Origin: Lineolata rhizophorae
Lineage: Eukaryota; Ascomycota; Dothideomycetes; Lineolatales; Lineolataceae
Length of the DNA stretch: 64,000 nt
Direction of reading: 5' to 3'
Assembly: GCA_010093515.1 (NCBI GenBank)
Contig: MU001672.1
Span: forward strand, 1,124,602-1,188,601
Shown here: positions 1 to 13,000 of the stretch, piece after piece
How positions within the stretch are numbered: position 1 is the stretch's first letter
How the letters are laid out: each line of letters starts with the position of its first letter
The notes under the pieces: model-generated
Databases searched by the model: none
Told to the model about the DNA's origin: nothing
What the model saw: the letters and a program-made list of their open reading frames with translations, nothing else
Program-made: the position numbers and the translations under genes

Positions 1-1740
1 TGATTAACATCGCGACAATCGAAGGGCAGGGCGCCCAAGGACGAAAGATCGCTGGTATCAAGAAACTCTTATCAGCGGCAGATGCCAACCTTGCAGGGAA
101 AGGCTCGAAAGGTGTGGACATCACGAAAGACAAGGGTGGGCCGAGCGAGGCGAAGTACATTGTTCGTACCTTGGAAGGCAAGCTTAGACTGGGACTGGCG
201 GATAAGACTGTGCTTGTTGCGTTGGCTCAGGCCATGGTAATTCACGAAATTACGCAGAAAGGCAACAAAGTTCCTAGTACAGAGCAGCTTGGGAAAGGCG
301 AATCTGTACTCAAGTCGGTGTATAGGTAAGTCAATGTTTCAGTTTGGTGACGGGCTCGTCTCGCTGACGATATGTCTAGTGAGATACCAAGCTACGAAGT
401 TATCATACCAATTATGCTCAAGCACGGCATATTCAACCTCCGGGAGAACTGCAAGCTGCAGCCCGGGATTCCCTTGAAACCCATGCTTGCCAAGCCAACG
501 AAATCCATCACGGAGGTCCTGGATCGATTCGAAGGTAAAGATTTTACTTGCGAGTATAAGTACGATGGAGAGCGTGCTCAAATCCATTTCGTTGCCCACA
601 ACTCGCCACAAGAGTACGCAACAACTGTGCCGTCTGCTGGGAAGAATGAGCGTGGAATTTCGAATATCTTCTCGCGCAATTCGGAAGATTTGTCGAAGAA
701 ATATCCCGACATATTAGCTAAGCTACCAACTTGGGTGAAGGAAGGCACACAGAGTTTTGTGCTCGATTGCGAGACTGTTGCCTGGGATGTTGTCGAGAAG
801 AAGGTGCTCCCCTTCCAGCAGCTTATGACAAGAAAGCGCAAGGATGTCAAGGTCGAGGATGTTAAGGTCAAGGTTTGTGTTTTTGCATTCGACATCCTTT
901 TCTTGAACGGCGAGGTAAGCCAATTGCAGTCCTGGTATATGTTACCTTCATACTAACACCTTACAGGCTCTTGTGAACAAACCATTCAGAGAAAGAAGAG
1001 AACTTCTTCATGCGTCCTTCATCCCCGTCGAAGGCGAATTTGCCTTTGCTACGTATAGCAACATCAACGAGCTTGAGCAGATCCAAACTCTCTTGGACGA
1101 ATCGATCGCAGCATCTTGTGAAGGTCTCATGGTCAAAATGCTTGACGGACCGTCAAGCAGCTATGAACCCTCACGGCGAAGTCAGAACTGGCTAAAAGTA
1201 AAGAAAGACTACTTGTCAGGAGTTGGCGATTCCCTGGACCTCGTAGTACTAGGTGCGTACTACGGCAAGGGCAAGCGAACGTCGTGGTACGGTGCGTTTC
1301 TTCTTGCTTGCTATAACCCATCTACAGAAACCTTCGAAACCGTCTGCAACATCGGCACCGGGTTTAGCGAAGCCATCCTTGAGACGCTCCATTCGGAATT
1401 GGCAGAGCACGTCATAGACCGCCCCAAGCCTTTCTATTCACATTCGACAGTTCCCAAGGATCAGCCCGATGTGTGGTTTGAGCCGCGGGAGGTCTGGGAA
1501 GTTAAATCGGCAGACTTGACGCTTAGCCCCCGGTACCGTGCCGCGGCTGACGATGTCCTGACCAGCGGGGAAGGTACAGGCAAGGGTGTTAGCTTGCGGT
1601 TCCCACGCTTCATCCGCCGGAGAGACGACAAGAAGCCGGAAGAGGCGACGTCGAGCCGTATGGTCGCTGAAATGTACCGCAAACAAGAGAGCGTTAGCAA
1701 GAACAAGGGCCCAGCTGTGGATGATGAGTTCGAGTACTAA
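1..1740 (+). CDS. LIG1: DNA ligase I (ATP-dependent), 3' part
   Basis: This ATP-dependent ligase seals Okazaki-fragment nicks in nuclear DNA replication and repair. The gene is cut by the left window edge; the frame is open from base 3. Exons seen are 3-325, 380-914 and 967-1740, with introns 326-379 and 915-966 (GTAAGT/TAG and GTAAGC/CAG). Visible family motifs are the nucleotide-binding KYDGER, whose adenylated lysine is codon 558-560, then EGLMVK (motif IV), WLKVKKDY (motif V) and the C-terminal SLRFPRFIRRRDD (motif VI). The protein ends shortly after MYRKQ, as usual for ligase I. The visible part is the end of the DNA-binding domain followed by the adenylation and OB-fold domains. The N-terminal regulatory/PCNA-binding part lies outside the window. 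No broken motif is seen. Confidence 0.96.
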
Positions 1741-2666
1741 GCATATGGGCAAGCAGCGGTTTCTTTGAGGACATTGTTAAGGTTTATGTAAAGTAAATGC
1801 GCCACAATGTTTTCTTACGGCAACATTAGTAGGAACATTACAAGAGCATGTAGTCATTAGGATGGTGTGATTAGCACTGTTTTCAATGCCAGCGCTTGCT
1901 CGCTTGGGAACAAAGAGACTACCTAGATCACGAAATAACCTTTCCACACACAGGGAGATTGTGATTACGTGGCATTCAATTGTCATCCTTTGGAAGATGA
2001 GATAAAGTGTCATCTCCCAAAACAAGAACGCGCTTCACTTGAAATTTAGTGCTGGGAATGAGCAAATCCATTATGTATCTAACAATAGTACGTCTCACTT
2101 TTAGTAGCCAAGCTACAACAAGCAACTGGCAAACTAGATTTCTTCTATACGTAGCCATTGTGGAATAGCTAATGTTATTGCATGCCCTAGAACTTCGAAC
2201 GTATACTAGACTTAGAGACTTGCGGTGCATAAAGGACCCACGAGTCATAACTTCCCTACGCAACTCTAGGTAGCTGTGGCAAACTCAACTCAAACACAAG
2301 CATTATACTCATCAGGCGGTGACGCATGAAGGTAAAACAGATCTCAGCAACTGGAAATTCCCCCTTGATAGCTATTTTGGATCCCCCCTTAAAGTTATTC
2401 ACTGTCCAAAAGATAAACCAGGTCCAAAAAAAGAAGCAGGACGCCACTATGACCGACTGAGTAAATAGTTAGCTCTCTGAACAGGAGAAAACGGGGTGCG
2501 CGGCCGAGCATACCTAGAAGTCCTGCTAAGAACGCCGAAACCCCGTGCTGTAGATGTAAACCATGCAAAAGATGCGGCCGTCACTATACAAAAGAAGAAC
2601 GAGCTCTCGTGTACCACACAACGCGTTCGCATCGAAAAGCGTCCTAAGCGTCCGCCCGAACCCATC
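1741..2666. other. Convergent 3' intergenic space, LIG1/APQ12
   Basis: This 926-bp space holds the 3' flanks of LIG1 (+) and APQ12 (-). It is more AT-rich than its surroundings. No conserved reading frame, RNA gene or repeat was recognised. Confidence 0.6.
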
Positions 2667-3251
2667 TCACCACCAGTCCTCCCTCTGAGGCCGCGGCACC
2701 GGCTCTCTGTAGAACCCGGCCGCCTCCCTCAACCTGTGCTCCTCGGCCTGCATCTGAAAGCGCCTGTACTCGTCCCACCAGTAGCCAACCAGGTACTCCG
2801 CGTCGGCGACGGTGCCGTCGAAACCGCGGTCCCAGAGGTACAGGGCGGCGCCGGCGACGGCGAGCCAGAAGAGCAAGCGCAGCGTCAGCGACACCCAGAA
2901 GACGACGGCGCGGTACAGCATGTGTACGATGCGTAGCGAGATGAAGAAGATGACGACGAGGAGGGCGACGGAGGCTAGGTCGGGCGACTGCACGGTGCGC
3001 CCGACGACGGGGAGGACGCGGTCGCGCGCGAGGCAGCTGAGGGCGTGGATGGGCGCCGAGATGGGGCTGAAGAACGAGCGCGCCTCGGCGGGCAGCACGG
3101 CGTGCATCCAGTCTGGATTCGGGCTCGGGGGAGCGCGCGTTAGCACGAGGAGGGGTGAATGGGCGGCGGTGTGCGTCGGTGCGGTAGGGCGTGTGGACGC
3201 GGCGGCGGGCGCCGATCGGGAAGGAACGCGCATACCTAGGATGACCTCCAT
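2667..3251 (-). CDS. APQ12: APQ12-family nuclear envelope/pore assembly protein
   Basis: Small integral membrane protein of the nuclear envelope/ER family that in yeast is needed for nuclear pore assembly and membrane-lipid homeostasis (family knowledge). Exon 1 is only 16 nt (3251-3236) and encodes MEVIL plus one base; the intron is 3235-3113 (GTATGC..CAG) and exon 2 is 3112-2667, giving 153 aa. Two adjacent hydrophobic segments are visible (around SVALLVVIFFISLRIVHML and WVSLTLRLLFWLAVAGAALY). They are followed by an aromatic stretch (YLVGYWWDEYRRF) and a charged C-terminal tail. This arrangement and the WW/EY motif match fungal APQ12 proteins. A longer unspliced frame exists upstream but adds only low-complexity residues, so the spliced start is preferred. 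Confidence 0.8.
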   Translation of the reverse strand: MEVILGMRVPSRSAPAAASTRPTAPTHTAAHSPLLVLTRAPPSPNPDWMHAVLPAEARSFFSPISAPIHALSCLARDRVLPVVGRTVQSPDLASVALLVVIFFISLRIVHMLYRAVVFWVSLTLRLLFWLAVAGAALYLWDRGFDGTVADAEYLVGYWWDEYRRFQMQAEEHRLREAAGFYREPVPRPQREDWW

Positions 3252-5003
3252 GCTGGCAGAAACGGTGGTCGGCGGTGGAGCTGCGATGCTACTGGTCGCG
3301 TGTGTTTGTTGACGACCGGACGGATCGGACAGTCGACGGAAGCGCAAAGAGGACTGTCGGAGCCCGCTGAGGGCAGATGAACGGAGAGCGCAGAGTGGAT
3401 TCAGCAGGTGAGCTGGCTCGTTGCTCGGGATAGCTGTCGTGGGCCGAGCGGAGCGGCGCGTCGCTTTCTTTCTCCGGTCGTGACGATGGATGGATGTGGA
3501 CGTTTTCTCGCCTGCCAGGCGGTGAGCCACCAAGCTTGGCGGTGTGGCGTGTGGCGGAAGTCCCGAGCAACTGCGGGGAAACGAGCCTCCGATTTGCACG
3601 GCGTGGGCGAGTTGGCCTCAAGCCACCCCCACCACCAATTCAGATTATACGTACTACGTACAGCATGCAATATCAACGCCCACTTATACATAAAACCGCC
3701 TTCTTCTTGCTTTTGCTTCTCGCTAAGCAGTTCCACGACCAGGGGGGCCCTCAGCGCTTTTGTTTTCCTTCCTCGCGCGCTTTACCTGCATAGGCAAGCA
3801 AGCGCCGCTCCCGCTGTGGACCCGACGTTGGACCGTTTGATCTAGGGCGGTGGCGCGGGCCGGGGTCGTTGGATACATACATAGGCCAAGGGCATTGCCC
3901 GAACGCACCAAGGCTTCATGGGATCGACGGGAATGCTCGTTTTGGCACCCAATTACTGCGGTGGGGATTGGCTGCTCCACACCTATTGTCTAGCCCTGCA
4001 AAACCCCCGGGCACGCCGCACAATCCTCGACCATTTGCAGCTCTTCACGCATGCAGCAAGGACAATCGTCAACTTTTCTTTCGCACGCCTTAGACATCAG
4101 TCGACTGCACGGATGGCCTGTCTCGCGCTCCAATAGGATCGCAGTCGCATTTTATCCCCTTGCGTTCGCCAATCGGACCGTTTATCACGGATGCACAGAG
4201 AAATGGATTTTCGTTTTCGCTCTGTACGTATTATGTACCCAGGAGTGCACGCGAACCCCTCGCTGACCCGAGCGCAGTCCCTAGCTCGTCTCGTATCGAG
4301 TCCGGCGGGAGCTCCCTAAATGAAACCAACACTGGGCCCAGCAGTTTTGAAGCGCATAGGTAATTTCTTTGTATTTCGCATCACGCGGGTTTTGTCTACC
4401 GCAAGCAAACGTGCAGGCAGGCAATGACTTCAGCGGTACCTGCGGTGAGCTGCATGCACTGTCCCAACACGTTGATTGCGGTCGGCCAGTAAGTAATTTC
4501 CACGACTAGTCAAAGAAAATTGCGGGAGTCTTCTTCTCCCCACCTCTAGTTCGCAAAACCCCCATTGCGGCTTCGATGTGCTGTGGCGGATGTCTTTCTC
4601 AGACGCTAGCTCGGCGGCCCGGCGCAGAAGCTAACCCTGTTCGCATTGGATTGGAAACCGGTAAGACAAATGGCAACTTCCGAGTGAGAACTCCGATACA
4701 GTGAAACGTTTGCGACAAATCGAAAATGGCGAATCCCCCAGAGAAGATGCCGTCCGTCTTTCATACAAGGTATCCGTGGTATCCCGTAACAGAAAAGGAA
4801 AGAGAAGCGAGGCGATGTGAGTATGTGGCACGTATATACAGAAGGGAAAAGGAAAATGGTGATGGTGTCCACCATGCGTCTGCCGTCATCATCAAGCGAG
4901 TGGTCTTTCAGAAAATTTCACAGGAGAAGAAGAAAAAGAAAATAAATGTGGCGAATGTGTTGAGACTGGAGATATGAAAGGGACGAGTGGAAGCTCCACC
5001 TTA
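3252..5003. other. Gene-free space between APQ12 and membrane protein
   Basis: 1.75 kb containing the APQ12 promoter (transcribed leftward) and the 3' flank of the gene at 5004-6206. A TA-rich stretch at about 3644-3700 with CT-rich DNA beside it could be core-promoter DNA. Reading frames here are overlapping, short and without recognisable domains. Confidence 0.5.
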
Positions 5004-6206
5004 TTAACCCGACACGTCGGACACGGACCCGTTCATCCTTGGCAACGACCTTGTCGAGCTCGTCGGATGCGCGGGTATCCAGTCATTGGCGTAGAAGCCG
5101 AAATCGAAGTCCGAAACATCCGTCAACGAAGGCAGCTGCATGGGCAACTTGGCTCTCGACGGGCTCTTTGGCATGGCGGGCGTGTGCTGCTGCTTGGGCG
5201 AGCCCCCCTTGGGCGATGACGACAAGGCGGCAGCACCTGCACCAGCACCGATTGCTCCAGCACCACCGCCGCCAACGGCCCCTAACTGCTCGTCAGACGC
5301 GCGGGTGGGCGAGAAGGGTGTGGGTGGGCGGTCGTAAATCGACAGGCTCGACTTGGCCCGCGAGTGCCGCGAGCCCCGCGTCGAGTTTGACCTGTACGCG
5401 TATAGCTGGCTCTCGAAGGGGTTCTCGAAGGGGTTCTCGCCCGGGGCCGCGGCACCGTTGAGCATGGGCGACCTACTGTCGCCGGTGAGGAGTGGGCGCG
5501 AGCGGGCGTAGCGACTGCTCCCGGCGTCCGACGGCCGCAGCATGCCGTCTTTCTCCTCCCGATGGTCGTTGCCCCGCGTCGGCTTCCGCCACGACTCGAA
5601 GACGGAGTCGTCGAGCGGCGTCACGGAGCGGCCGGGAAAGAAGCGGCCCTTGCGCTGTTTGCGCCAACCGAGCCAGACAACGGCGCAGAAGAGAAGGATG
5701 GCCACGAAGCCGAGGACGCTGCCGATGATGATGGCGAGCTTCTGCTGGTGCTTGTCCGCGTCGCCGGAGTCGTCGGAGCCGTCGGAGCCATCCGAGCCCG
5801 AGGCAGCTGCGCTAGATGTTGTTGCGGCTGAGGGTGCGGCTATGAGTCCGGAGGATGCGGCCGTGGCAGTGCCGGCTGCTAGTGACGAGCCGGCTCGAAT
5901 CGTCGACGTGATGAATGAAGAGGCGAGTGTGCTGCTAGCAGCTGAAGGAGAGTCGGAGTCGTCCGTTGCCGAGGCTGATGCCGAAGCTGCATCCGAAGTT
6001 GATGCCGAAGCGGAAGAAGGAGAAGTCGTGGATGCCGCCGTAGAATCGCCGACAAGTATCGAGTCGATGTTTTCACCCTCAGGATCGTCCGGGTCGGGCC
6101 GTAAGGGCAGTGATGGCCTGTCACCGTCCGAGTCTTGCGCCAGCGAGAGACCGATTTGGGAAAGCAGCAGGAGAACTTCTGCCGAGGACCGTGAGATTCG
6201 AGGCAT
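5004..6206 (-). CDS. Ser/Ala-rich single-pass plasma-membrane protein (MID2/WSC-like architecture)
   Basis: No named orthologue is recognised. The 400-aa intronless frame has a signal peptide (about residues 1-23, cleavage near SLA/QD). A Ser/Thr/Ala-rich, probably O-glycosylated ectodomain follows (about 24-150), ending in an acidic GSDGSDGSDD stretch. One transmembrane helix (about 157-180) is followed by a basic stop-transfer WRKQRKGR. A roughly 215-residue cytoplasmic tail follows, rich in Ser/Arg/Gly with several SP/TP sites. The tail ends in a compact aromatic/acidic motif (SDFDFGFYANDW) close to the C-terminus. The layout resembles fungal cell-wall stress sensors, but no WSC or Mid2 cysteine module is present, so that role is inference from architecture only. 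The large gene-free region upstream (6.2-10 kb) contains its promoter. Confidence 0.8.
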   Translation of the reverse strand: MPRISRSSAEVLLLLSQIGLSLAQDSDGDRPSLPLRPDPDDPEGENIDSILVGDSTAASTTSPSSASASTSDAASASASATDDSDSPSAASSTLASSFITSTIRAGSSLAAGTATAASSGLIAAPSAATTSSAAASGSDGSDGSDDSGDADKHQQKLAIIIGSVLGFVAILLFCAVVWLGWRKQRKGRFFPGRSVTPLDDSVFESWRKPTRGNDHREEKDGMLRPSDAGSSRYARSRPLLTGDSRSPMLNGAAAPGENPFENPFESQLYAYRSNSTRGSRHSRAKSSLSIYDRPPTPFSPTRASDEQLGAVGGGGAGAIGAGAGAAALSSSPKGGSPKQQHTPAMPKSPSRAKLPMQLPSLTDVSDFDFGFYANDWIPAHPTSSTRSLPRMNGSVSDVSG

Positions 6207-9200
6207 TGTCGTCGGCTAGTAGAAAAGCTAAAAAGAAGTTTGAAGTCCTCTAAACTTCTTCCGGTGCGCCTTAGCCGTCCTGACGGGGAAGGAGGGGAGA
6301 ACGACAGCTCGTTCGCTCTCGTGCCTGCGGCCGAAGAACAGAAGAGAGGGAAGGGAAGCGGAAGCTTAACAATGGCGGGGCCACGCCGAGGTTCTTGGAA
6401 ATGGTGAAACAATGAGCCTTTCGGCCAGACGCCGCGCAAGAGCTCTTGTCACCGATGCGACATAGGTATCAGCGGTGGAGAATGACCGGCTGGGGCAGTT
6501 GGGAACAGACGAAACGAACACAACTGGGGCCTTCCCCGGGAGCGGGGGTGGGTGGGATATAGGTAGAGACGGAGGACTCGAGCGAGCGGTGCGCGCAGGC
6601 ACGGGTTGGAGCGGGCGGACGAGACTAATAACTCTAAACTAGAGGCTTAGCAGACGGCAGTGAAGGCCCGAAATATCGGTGAGTGAGCGCGGCGATTGCG
6701 TGCATGGCCCGGGATCAATTTAGCAATTGCCCTGCGAGCGGGCGTTGGCTCGGTGGACTACCAGAAGGCGGGCATGCTGGATCGAATTTCGACAGCCAGA
6801 CTCCCAGACTGGCGCTCGAAAAGGGATCCCCGCAGTACCGGGGGTTGGAAAGAAGGGGTGGCACGCACCTACGCACATGGCGCCCGATAAGAGCGGCGGC
6901 CGTCCCTTGCTTAGGCGACGATAGCGCGGGTCCTAAGCGTCCTAGCAAGGCACGGACCCGCGGGCCCCGGGCGGGCAGATCGTACCTGTGCGGAAAACGT
7001 GGCCGAGAGAGGCCGGACGCGGCCCCGGCGTTTCTGCTTTCGGGGCCTGGTTTTTGCTTGCGCTGAGCCAGCCGGATTCGACCCTCTTGCTGGCCCCCTC
7101 CCTCCCTCCGCCGCCTCCTGCAGGAGCTGGCGCTGCGATCAGCATGCTCGGGCATCCCTTCTGCATCTGCTCGCAGCTTTTAGCTCCAGGGGCCCGGTCT
7201 GCGGACGAGGAGAAATTCCGTCTTCCCCTCTTCTTCCCTTTCTTATTATTATGTGCCGACCACTGTTATACAGCTTGCGTCGAGCCAAACAGACGACGGC
7301 GGTTCTTTTCGCGATGGCTGCCATTTCAAGATCCGTGCAGGCCTTTGCCAGGCCGTTGAATTGGCGGCCAGCCGCAGTCGGCATTCCCCAAGGAACCCCT
7401 GCATGGATCGCGTTTGAAGACAGCCGCACGGCCGAAATGAGGGTTTCGATTTCATTGGCCGGGTTTCCTGCCCGGCTCCATCTAAATAGCGTTTTCATGA
7501 GATGTCCTGGAGCACAAGGTACGCGCCGAGGTACCCACCTAGGACCTGATAGAGCGAAGTGAGAGTCGGTGACCGGTTATTGTGCTCTCTCCACTTCCGC
7601 GAATCCCCGGAAACCTGGGCACGTGCTGTCGGAACCAGGCACCTCGTCTTCGTAAAACGGATAGCAGGGAAATTGGGTGTGGGTTGGAACTGCGACAGAG
7701 TTGGAGCCGCCCTGTGTAGCGCCCGTCTAGCCTCTCGGCCTCGGGCGGTGTATTGTGTACTAAAAAGCCCTTTAGGGTAGCGGACCAGACCGTTGCGGCC
7801 TCGCCTGCCCCAGGTCTCGGTGGCTCCCTCTCCCATCGCCCTTCCCGCTCTAAGCGAAAAGCGATTGGCTTCGCCGCGGAAGCGCAGGTGGCACGGCGGT
7901 TGGTCATGCGGACGGCAACGAACGGGGTGATCCGCACGCGAAACGAGCGAGAGAGATTCAACCACCGATTGATCCCAGACGGGAAGCAAGGGGCCCCGGC
8001 CCGGTTTGTGTGCCCTGGCATCGTGTGCGGGAGGCGCCTCCTCCACCTTTTCTTGTCCTTTTGGGTGTGTTCACTGTTGCCCTGGGACTGCCGAAGGTTC
8101 AGCGCGCATCGGTTTTCGCCTCTCCGGGCCCAGGCAGGCGAAAGCCCCGTCCGTCCTGGACGGAAAGCAGAAGCCGGAGACAACATGCTACGTTCCGTCC
8201 AGGTCTTCCCTGGAGATTTGAATCGCTTGCTCGGCCGCAAGTCAGGCCGCCGCTCTCTCTTCGTGCGCTCTTTCGCGAATCGCACTTGAAAGACGCCCAG
8301 CCTTCCTGTCTTGTCTTGCTTCCTGCGCCGCGCAGCCGCACCTGCAGAGCCCCCTTCCGCCATGCATTGTACAACGAACCTAGGTAGCTACGGTAGCCAG
8401 GTAACCAAGGTGGCCAGGGACAAGCGCGAAGTCTACAGGCAGTTCTGTGACGGTGGCTTGCATGCGGTGTGTAGGCCCCGTCCCGCTGGGCAAGTAAGTC
8501 GTGGCGGGTGGGTGGGCGAGCTAGGCAAGAAACCTCAGGAACTAGGTCCGGCAACGTCCGCCTCTCAGTCGTTCGCGTTGAGGAGCGCCGGTTTGGTTGG
8601 TAGAAAGGCCTGAGTCGTCCCGTCATCTGCGAGTCTCCGGTGTGAGGCGCACGGCCCGCTAAACGGCATCGGCCCCCGGCTTCCCGCATCCTTGGCCGAA
8701 CCAGCTGGGAAACAGCGAGGGCGGTGGTCGTGTTGTTGGCCTAGCCACCACCAACACTTGCCAGGTCCTGGCAAAGCTGTTATAGGCTGAGCATGCTAAA
8801 ATGGCTGCATGTAGGCAGTCAGTACCAAGATAGGGACTAACTGTCTAGTCACTAGAATTGATCGGTCAGTTCACTTCACTTCAGTCCGCCTAGTCCACCT
8901 ACATCGCTGCCGCTGGCCACCGCTACTTGCGCTGCTGCAGACACGCTACTGCACCACATAATTACCCGTCTGGTCCACTCAGGATGGCGACGATGCAGCT
9001 GCTATAACTAAAGTGTGCTGGACATCCCTTTGCCGGCTCGGCACCTGCTGCTTGCGCCTGGCCGGCTATTCTATGTGTACTCGACCTGCCTCCATCCCTA
9101 GCCGGGTTCCACCCGGTGGGTGGATGACCTGCACACCGTCTGCTGTGCCGTCCGTCTAGTCGTGATGGTGTGGTGTCTGGTGTGGTGTCTGGATGGAGGG

Positions 9201-10031
9201 GGGGGCCCGGCGAACGCGGCCCTCCCCTAACTAGTCAGCTAGCCGAGACAAAAGTGTTCTCCCTGGGCCCGCTCAGCAAGGCAGACTTCGCAGCGCCCTT
9301 ACTCCCTCACCTGCTTGCTGTGCCAGGCATGTATGTACTCCCGCGACCTTCCGATACACACCGAGGAAGCAGTGGACGAGTGAGGATGCCAAATCTCGCG
9401 GCACAGCTTCTGTTGCCCTAAGCACTTGACCCGGCCCTCGGGTTTTGAACTTACGTACCTTACGTCCTGTCTCGCATTACATCCCACACAGCCTTGCAAG
9501 CCGTGCCGCTCTGTCTTACTGCGCCCTAATGATTCATGCTACCAAGTTTCGTTCGAGGCGGGGCAATCCATCGCGGGGCTCGCAGGGAACCCAAGAGCTT
9601 CTTCTCCCCCCATCACCTTAGCCTGGACGGCGGCTGACAGTTTGTCGGCACGTCACTTGTTCCATGCGCCGACGCTGGGCTTCCTGAAACGACCTTGACG
9701 GAATCCATCGGACGACGTTGAAACAAGAGCACGGCGGCAAAGGCTCTTTCAGCTGCAGCCTTCTTATTTTTTTCTTTTTTCTTTTTTTCCCCTCACACCT
9801 TAGCTACCAACGTCCAGCCTTGCAAGGATCACATTCCATAATCACGATTAGGCGCTGTCAGCGGCGTAGAACACGCGTCGACGCACCGATTCACAGAAGT
9901 CATGAGTCGAGACGCGGCAAAGAAGCCTTAGCCGTCATCACGGCCGGATGGCGGTTCAATTGTTGAACTGATTACTGCGAGTTTCTATCTCGGCATCGTA
10001 GTAGTACACAATAGCCCTACATCCGGTCTAT
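6207..10031. other. 3.8-kb gene-free region upstream of the 5.0-kb membrane gene
   Basis: Lies between the 5' end of the membrane-protein gene (-) and the 3' end of DIS3 (-). No open frame carries a recognisable domain; frames overlap on both strands as expected for GC-rich non-coding DNA. It holds a 12-bp direct duplication (9166-9189) and a T-rich stretch near 9767-9788. It probably contains a long promoter/5' leader and possibly non-coding transcripts. Confidence 0.5.
9166..9192. repeat. 12-bp tandem duplication
   Basis: TGGTGTGGTGTC occurs twice in perfect tandem, followed by a partial third copy (TGG). It is in non-coding DNA, downstream of DIS3. Confidence 0.85.
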
Positions 10032-13000
10032 CTATAGCAAGACCAACTTGACTTTCCTTTTGCCGGTCGACTCCTCCTGCTCATCGCTGATGCGCACCCT
10101 GACTTTCTGGAACAATTCGACGGTCGCCTCGCGCGAACCCCTCACCGTGAGCACGTAGTTCTCGGCGTCGTACGACGCCTGCGGCTCGGGCGCGGCCAGG
10201 TCGCGCAGCCGGATCAGGCTCTCGATGCCGAAGCGCGGCACGAAGACGACGAAGCCGTTCAGGAAGACCTTCATGACGAAGCCTTCCTCGTCGACAACGT
10301 GGCCCTTGAGCGCCTGGCCGACGTAGTACTCGACGCTGGCGCGGCCCGCCATCTGCGCGTTGCGGTGCCGCACGTTGATGTTCTTGCACGCGGCCTCGAG
10401 CTTGGCCTTGCTAAGTAGGCTCGAGTCCAGGTGCTCGTATTCGATGGCGGCCGCGAGCTGGCGGTGCGCGACCAGATCCGCGTACCGCCGAATCGGGCTA
10501 GTGAAGTGCGTGTAGATCTCGCTCGCCAGGCCGTAGTGCCTAAATTCCGGGTACGACTGCGTCCCCGAGCAAAAGTACTCGGCCGACATCATGCATCGCG
10601 TAGCCATGATGCGGATCAGGGTGTTGAAGAAGGGGTTTACCGGGTCGACGCAGGTGTCGAGAGAATCAGCCAGCGCCTTGGAGCTCTCGGTGCGCAGCTC
10701 CATGCCGCGCTTGACCTTCAATTGGTTCTGCAGCTCTTCGAAGTTGGTTTTAGGCGGCGCGGCGTGCCGCCGCAGCAGTGCGGTCTGGGGAAATGCATCG
10801 TAATTCTTGCTGGCGACACTGATGTTGGCCAATAGCATAAATTCCTCGACGAGCGAATTTGTGTCGAGCTGCTGTTTCGTTTGCACGTCGACAGGGTCCG
10901 AAGTCTCGGATTCCGTCTGCACCTTGACTTCCGGGCTCGCTAAGTTGAGAGCCCCTGCATCCATCCTTTTTTGCCGAAGCTTCTTCGACAACATCAGCAG
11001 AGCGCGCAACCCCGCCGTGAGCTCGTCCTGCTGTGACTGGTCGTTAATCCGGGTCTGGGCTTGCTCGTAGCTAAACGCTTCCCGGGAGCGAATGACGGAT
11101 TTGGTAAAGTCTGCTGTGACGATGTCGGCGTCTGGCGTCACTTCCCAAATAACTGAGAATGCATAACGCTCAACATAAGGCTTTAGCGAGCAAAGATCTG
11201 TGCCAAGCAGCGTTGGAAGCATGTCAATGCGTTTGTCAACTAGGTATACGGTAGTGCCCCTCATGCTCGCCTCCTTGTCCATAGCGTTATTGGGCTTGAC
11301 AAAGTGGGACACGTCCGCGATATGGACCCCGACTTCGTAATTTCCGTTCGGTAGCTTCCGAGCGTGTAGGGCGTCGTCTATGTCAACGCATCCAGGAGGG
11401 TCAATACTCGCGACTAGGAGGTCGCGCAAATCGCGGCGACCTCGCCAACCAGGGTCTTCCATATTTTCCGGCACTTTCCAACTGTGGCCCTCGGCAGGGA
11501 GGCAGTCGAGAACCGTTTTGGGAAACGGCCGATATTGGACGTCGAATTCGAGCAACAAGGCTTCCGTTTCGGCACCTTTTGATTCCAATTCTCCCAGGGA
11601 CCTCACAAAGTGGCCAAACGGGTATCGCGTCTCACGATCCCAGGAATCAATGGTGACCAACACCCGCTTGCCGAGCAGCTCTCCGGCCTGCCTCGTTTTT
11701 ACCCTTATTTTGGGGATTTTCTTATCCATGGGAATAAGAAATACGGTCTGCTGAACACGACCCCGTTTGGCGGAAGACTTGACCGAGTCCCGATCGATGT
11801 GGCCCACGTATTGCCTCCAGTTGCGTTTGATGACACCCACGACCCGCGCGGTAGGCTGTGGCCTACCCTCTTTGCTTTTACCATGCATTCGCTTGACGTC
11901 CTCCTGCAAAGCTCGTCGCTCTTGCTCCGTGACCACCGCCTCGTCTTCCTCAACATCTGCATTCTCATTCCTGTTAAAAGCTTCTTCTTCGATAATTTGA
12001 GAAGACGGTGCTTTCCACTGATCCTTGGGAAGAACTTCAACAACCACGACATCGCCGGATACGGATCGATTGCTATTTTCTCTTCCGATCACCAATAGTG
12101 GCCGTTCAAATTCAGCGACCTGCACAGAACCCTCCAAGTAGTTGTATGGCGACACATTGAAAATGCCCTGGTGTAGCGTGCCCGCCTTGATACCAGTGAG
12201 CATCTTCGACAGGGAATAATACTCGGGATAGACAAGCTTTCCTTGTCCCGTGATTGCCCCTCGCTGTTCACGGCCTTCATTGACCATGTCAAGAAGTTCG
12301 TTGGCATTTTCGAGTTCGGACACGTAGCCCGGTACTGTACCAAGTCGATCAGCCTGGGGGGTTGCCCTCGTGAACACATAACAGCGGAGTCGGAAATTTT
12401 AATAATGACAATAATAATAAAAGTGACTTACGGGATACGGTTGTCAACCCCTCGGCTTCCGCTTTGCGGAGGTTATCCCTATCGTCGCTGAGCATGACGA
12501 CCGTTGGCGGCTTGACATTCTTGCGCTTTTGAACGGCCTGGTTAAGATGAATGCCGTACCACTCGACCGCTTTGCGAATAGCACGGTCGTTGCGGTCGTT
12601 GATGGTTTCGCCCTGCTCCCACGTGACATACGTCTCGAGACGGAAATCGTTGAAGAAGACGAAGAAGCGCTTGTCTTCGTTCTTGGTGAGGCTGACTAGC
12701 CGATGATAGAGCGGGAGCGAGCGGTTCTTGACTTCCTCAAGCACGGTCTGGAGCACGACGACGTCGCGAAACGCCGTCTCGACCTCGAAGAGGTCCATGG
12801 CGGATAGGAAGGCGTTCGTATCCGGGAGCAGATAGTGGCCATTCGGGAATTTCGGCGTGGCTGCAGGGCTGTCGGAGAGCACAAACGGTGGCACTATTGC
12901 CCATGGTTAGAACGTTTTATGCGGAAAGTTGACCTTGCGGGGAACGTAATGTACCTTTGTTGTGCGAGTCTCGCGGCGCTATTGCCAGACACGGAGAGCA

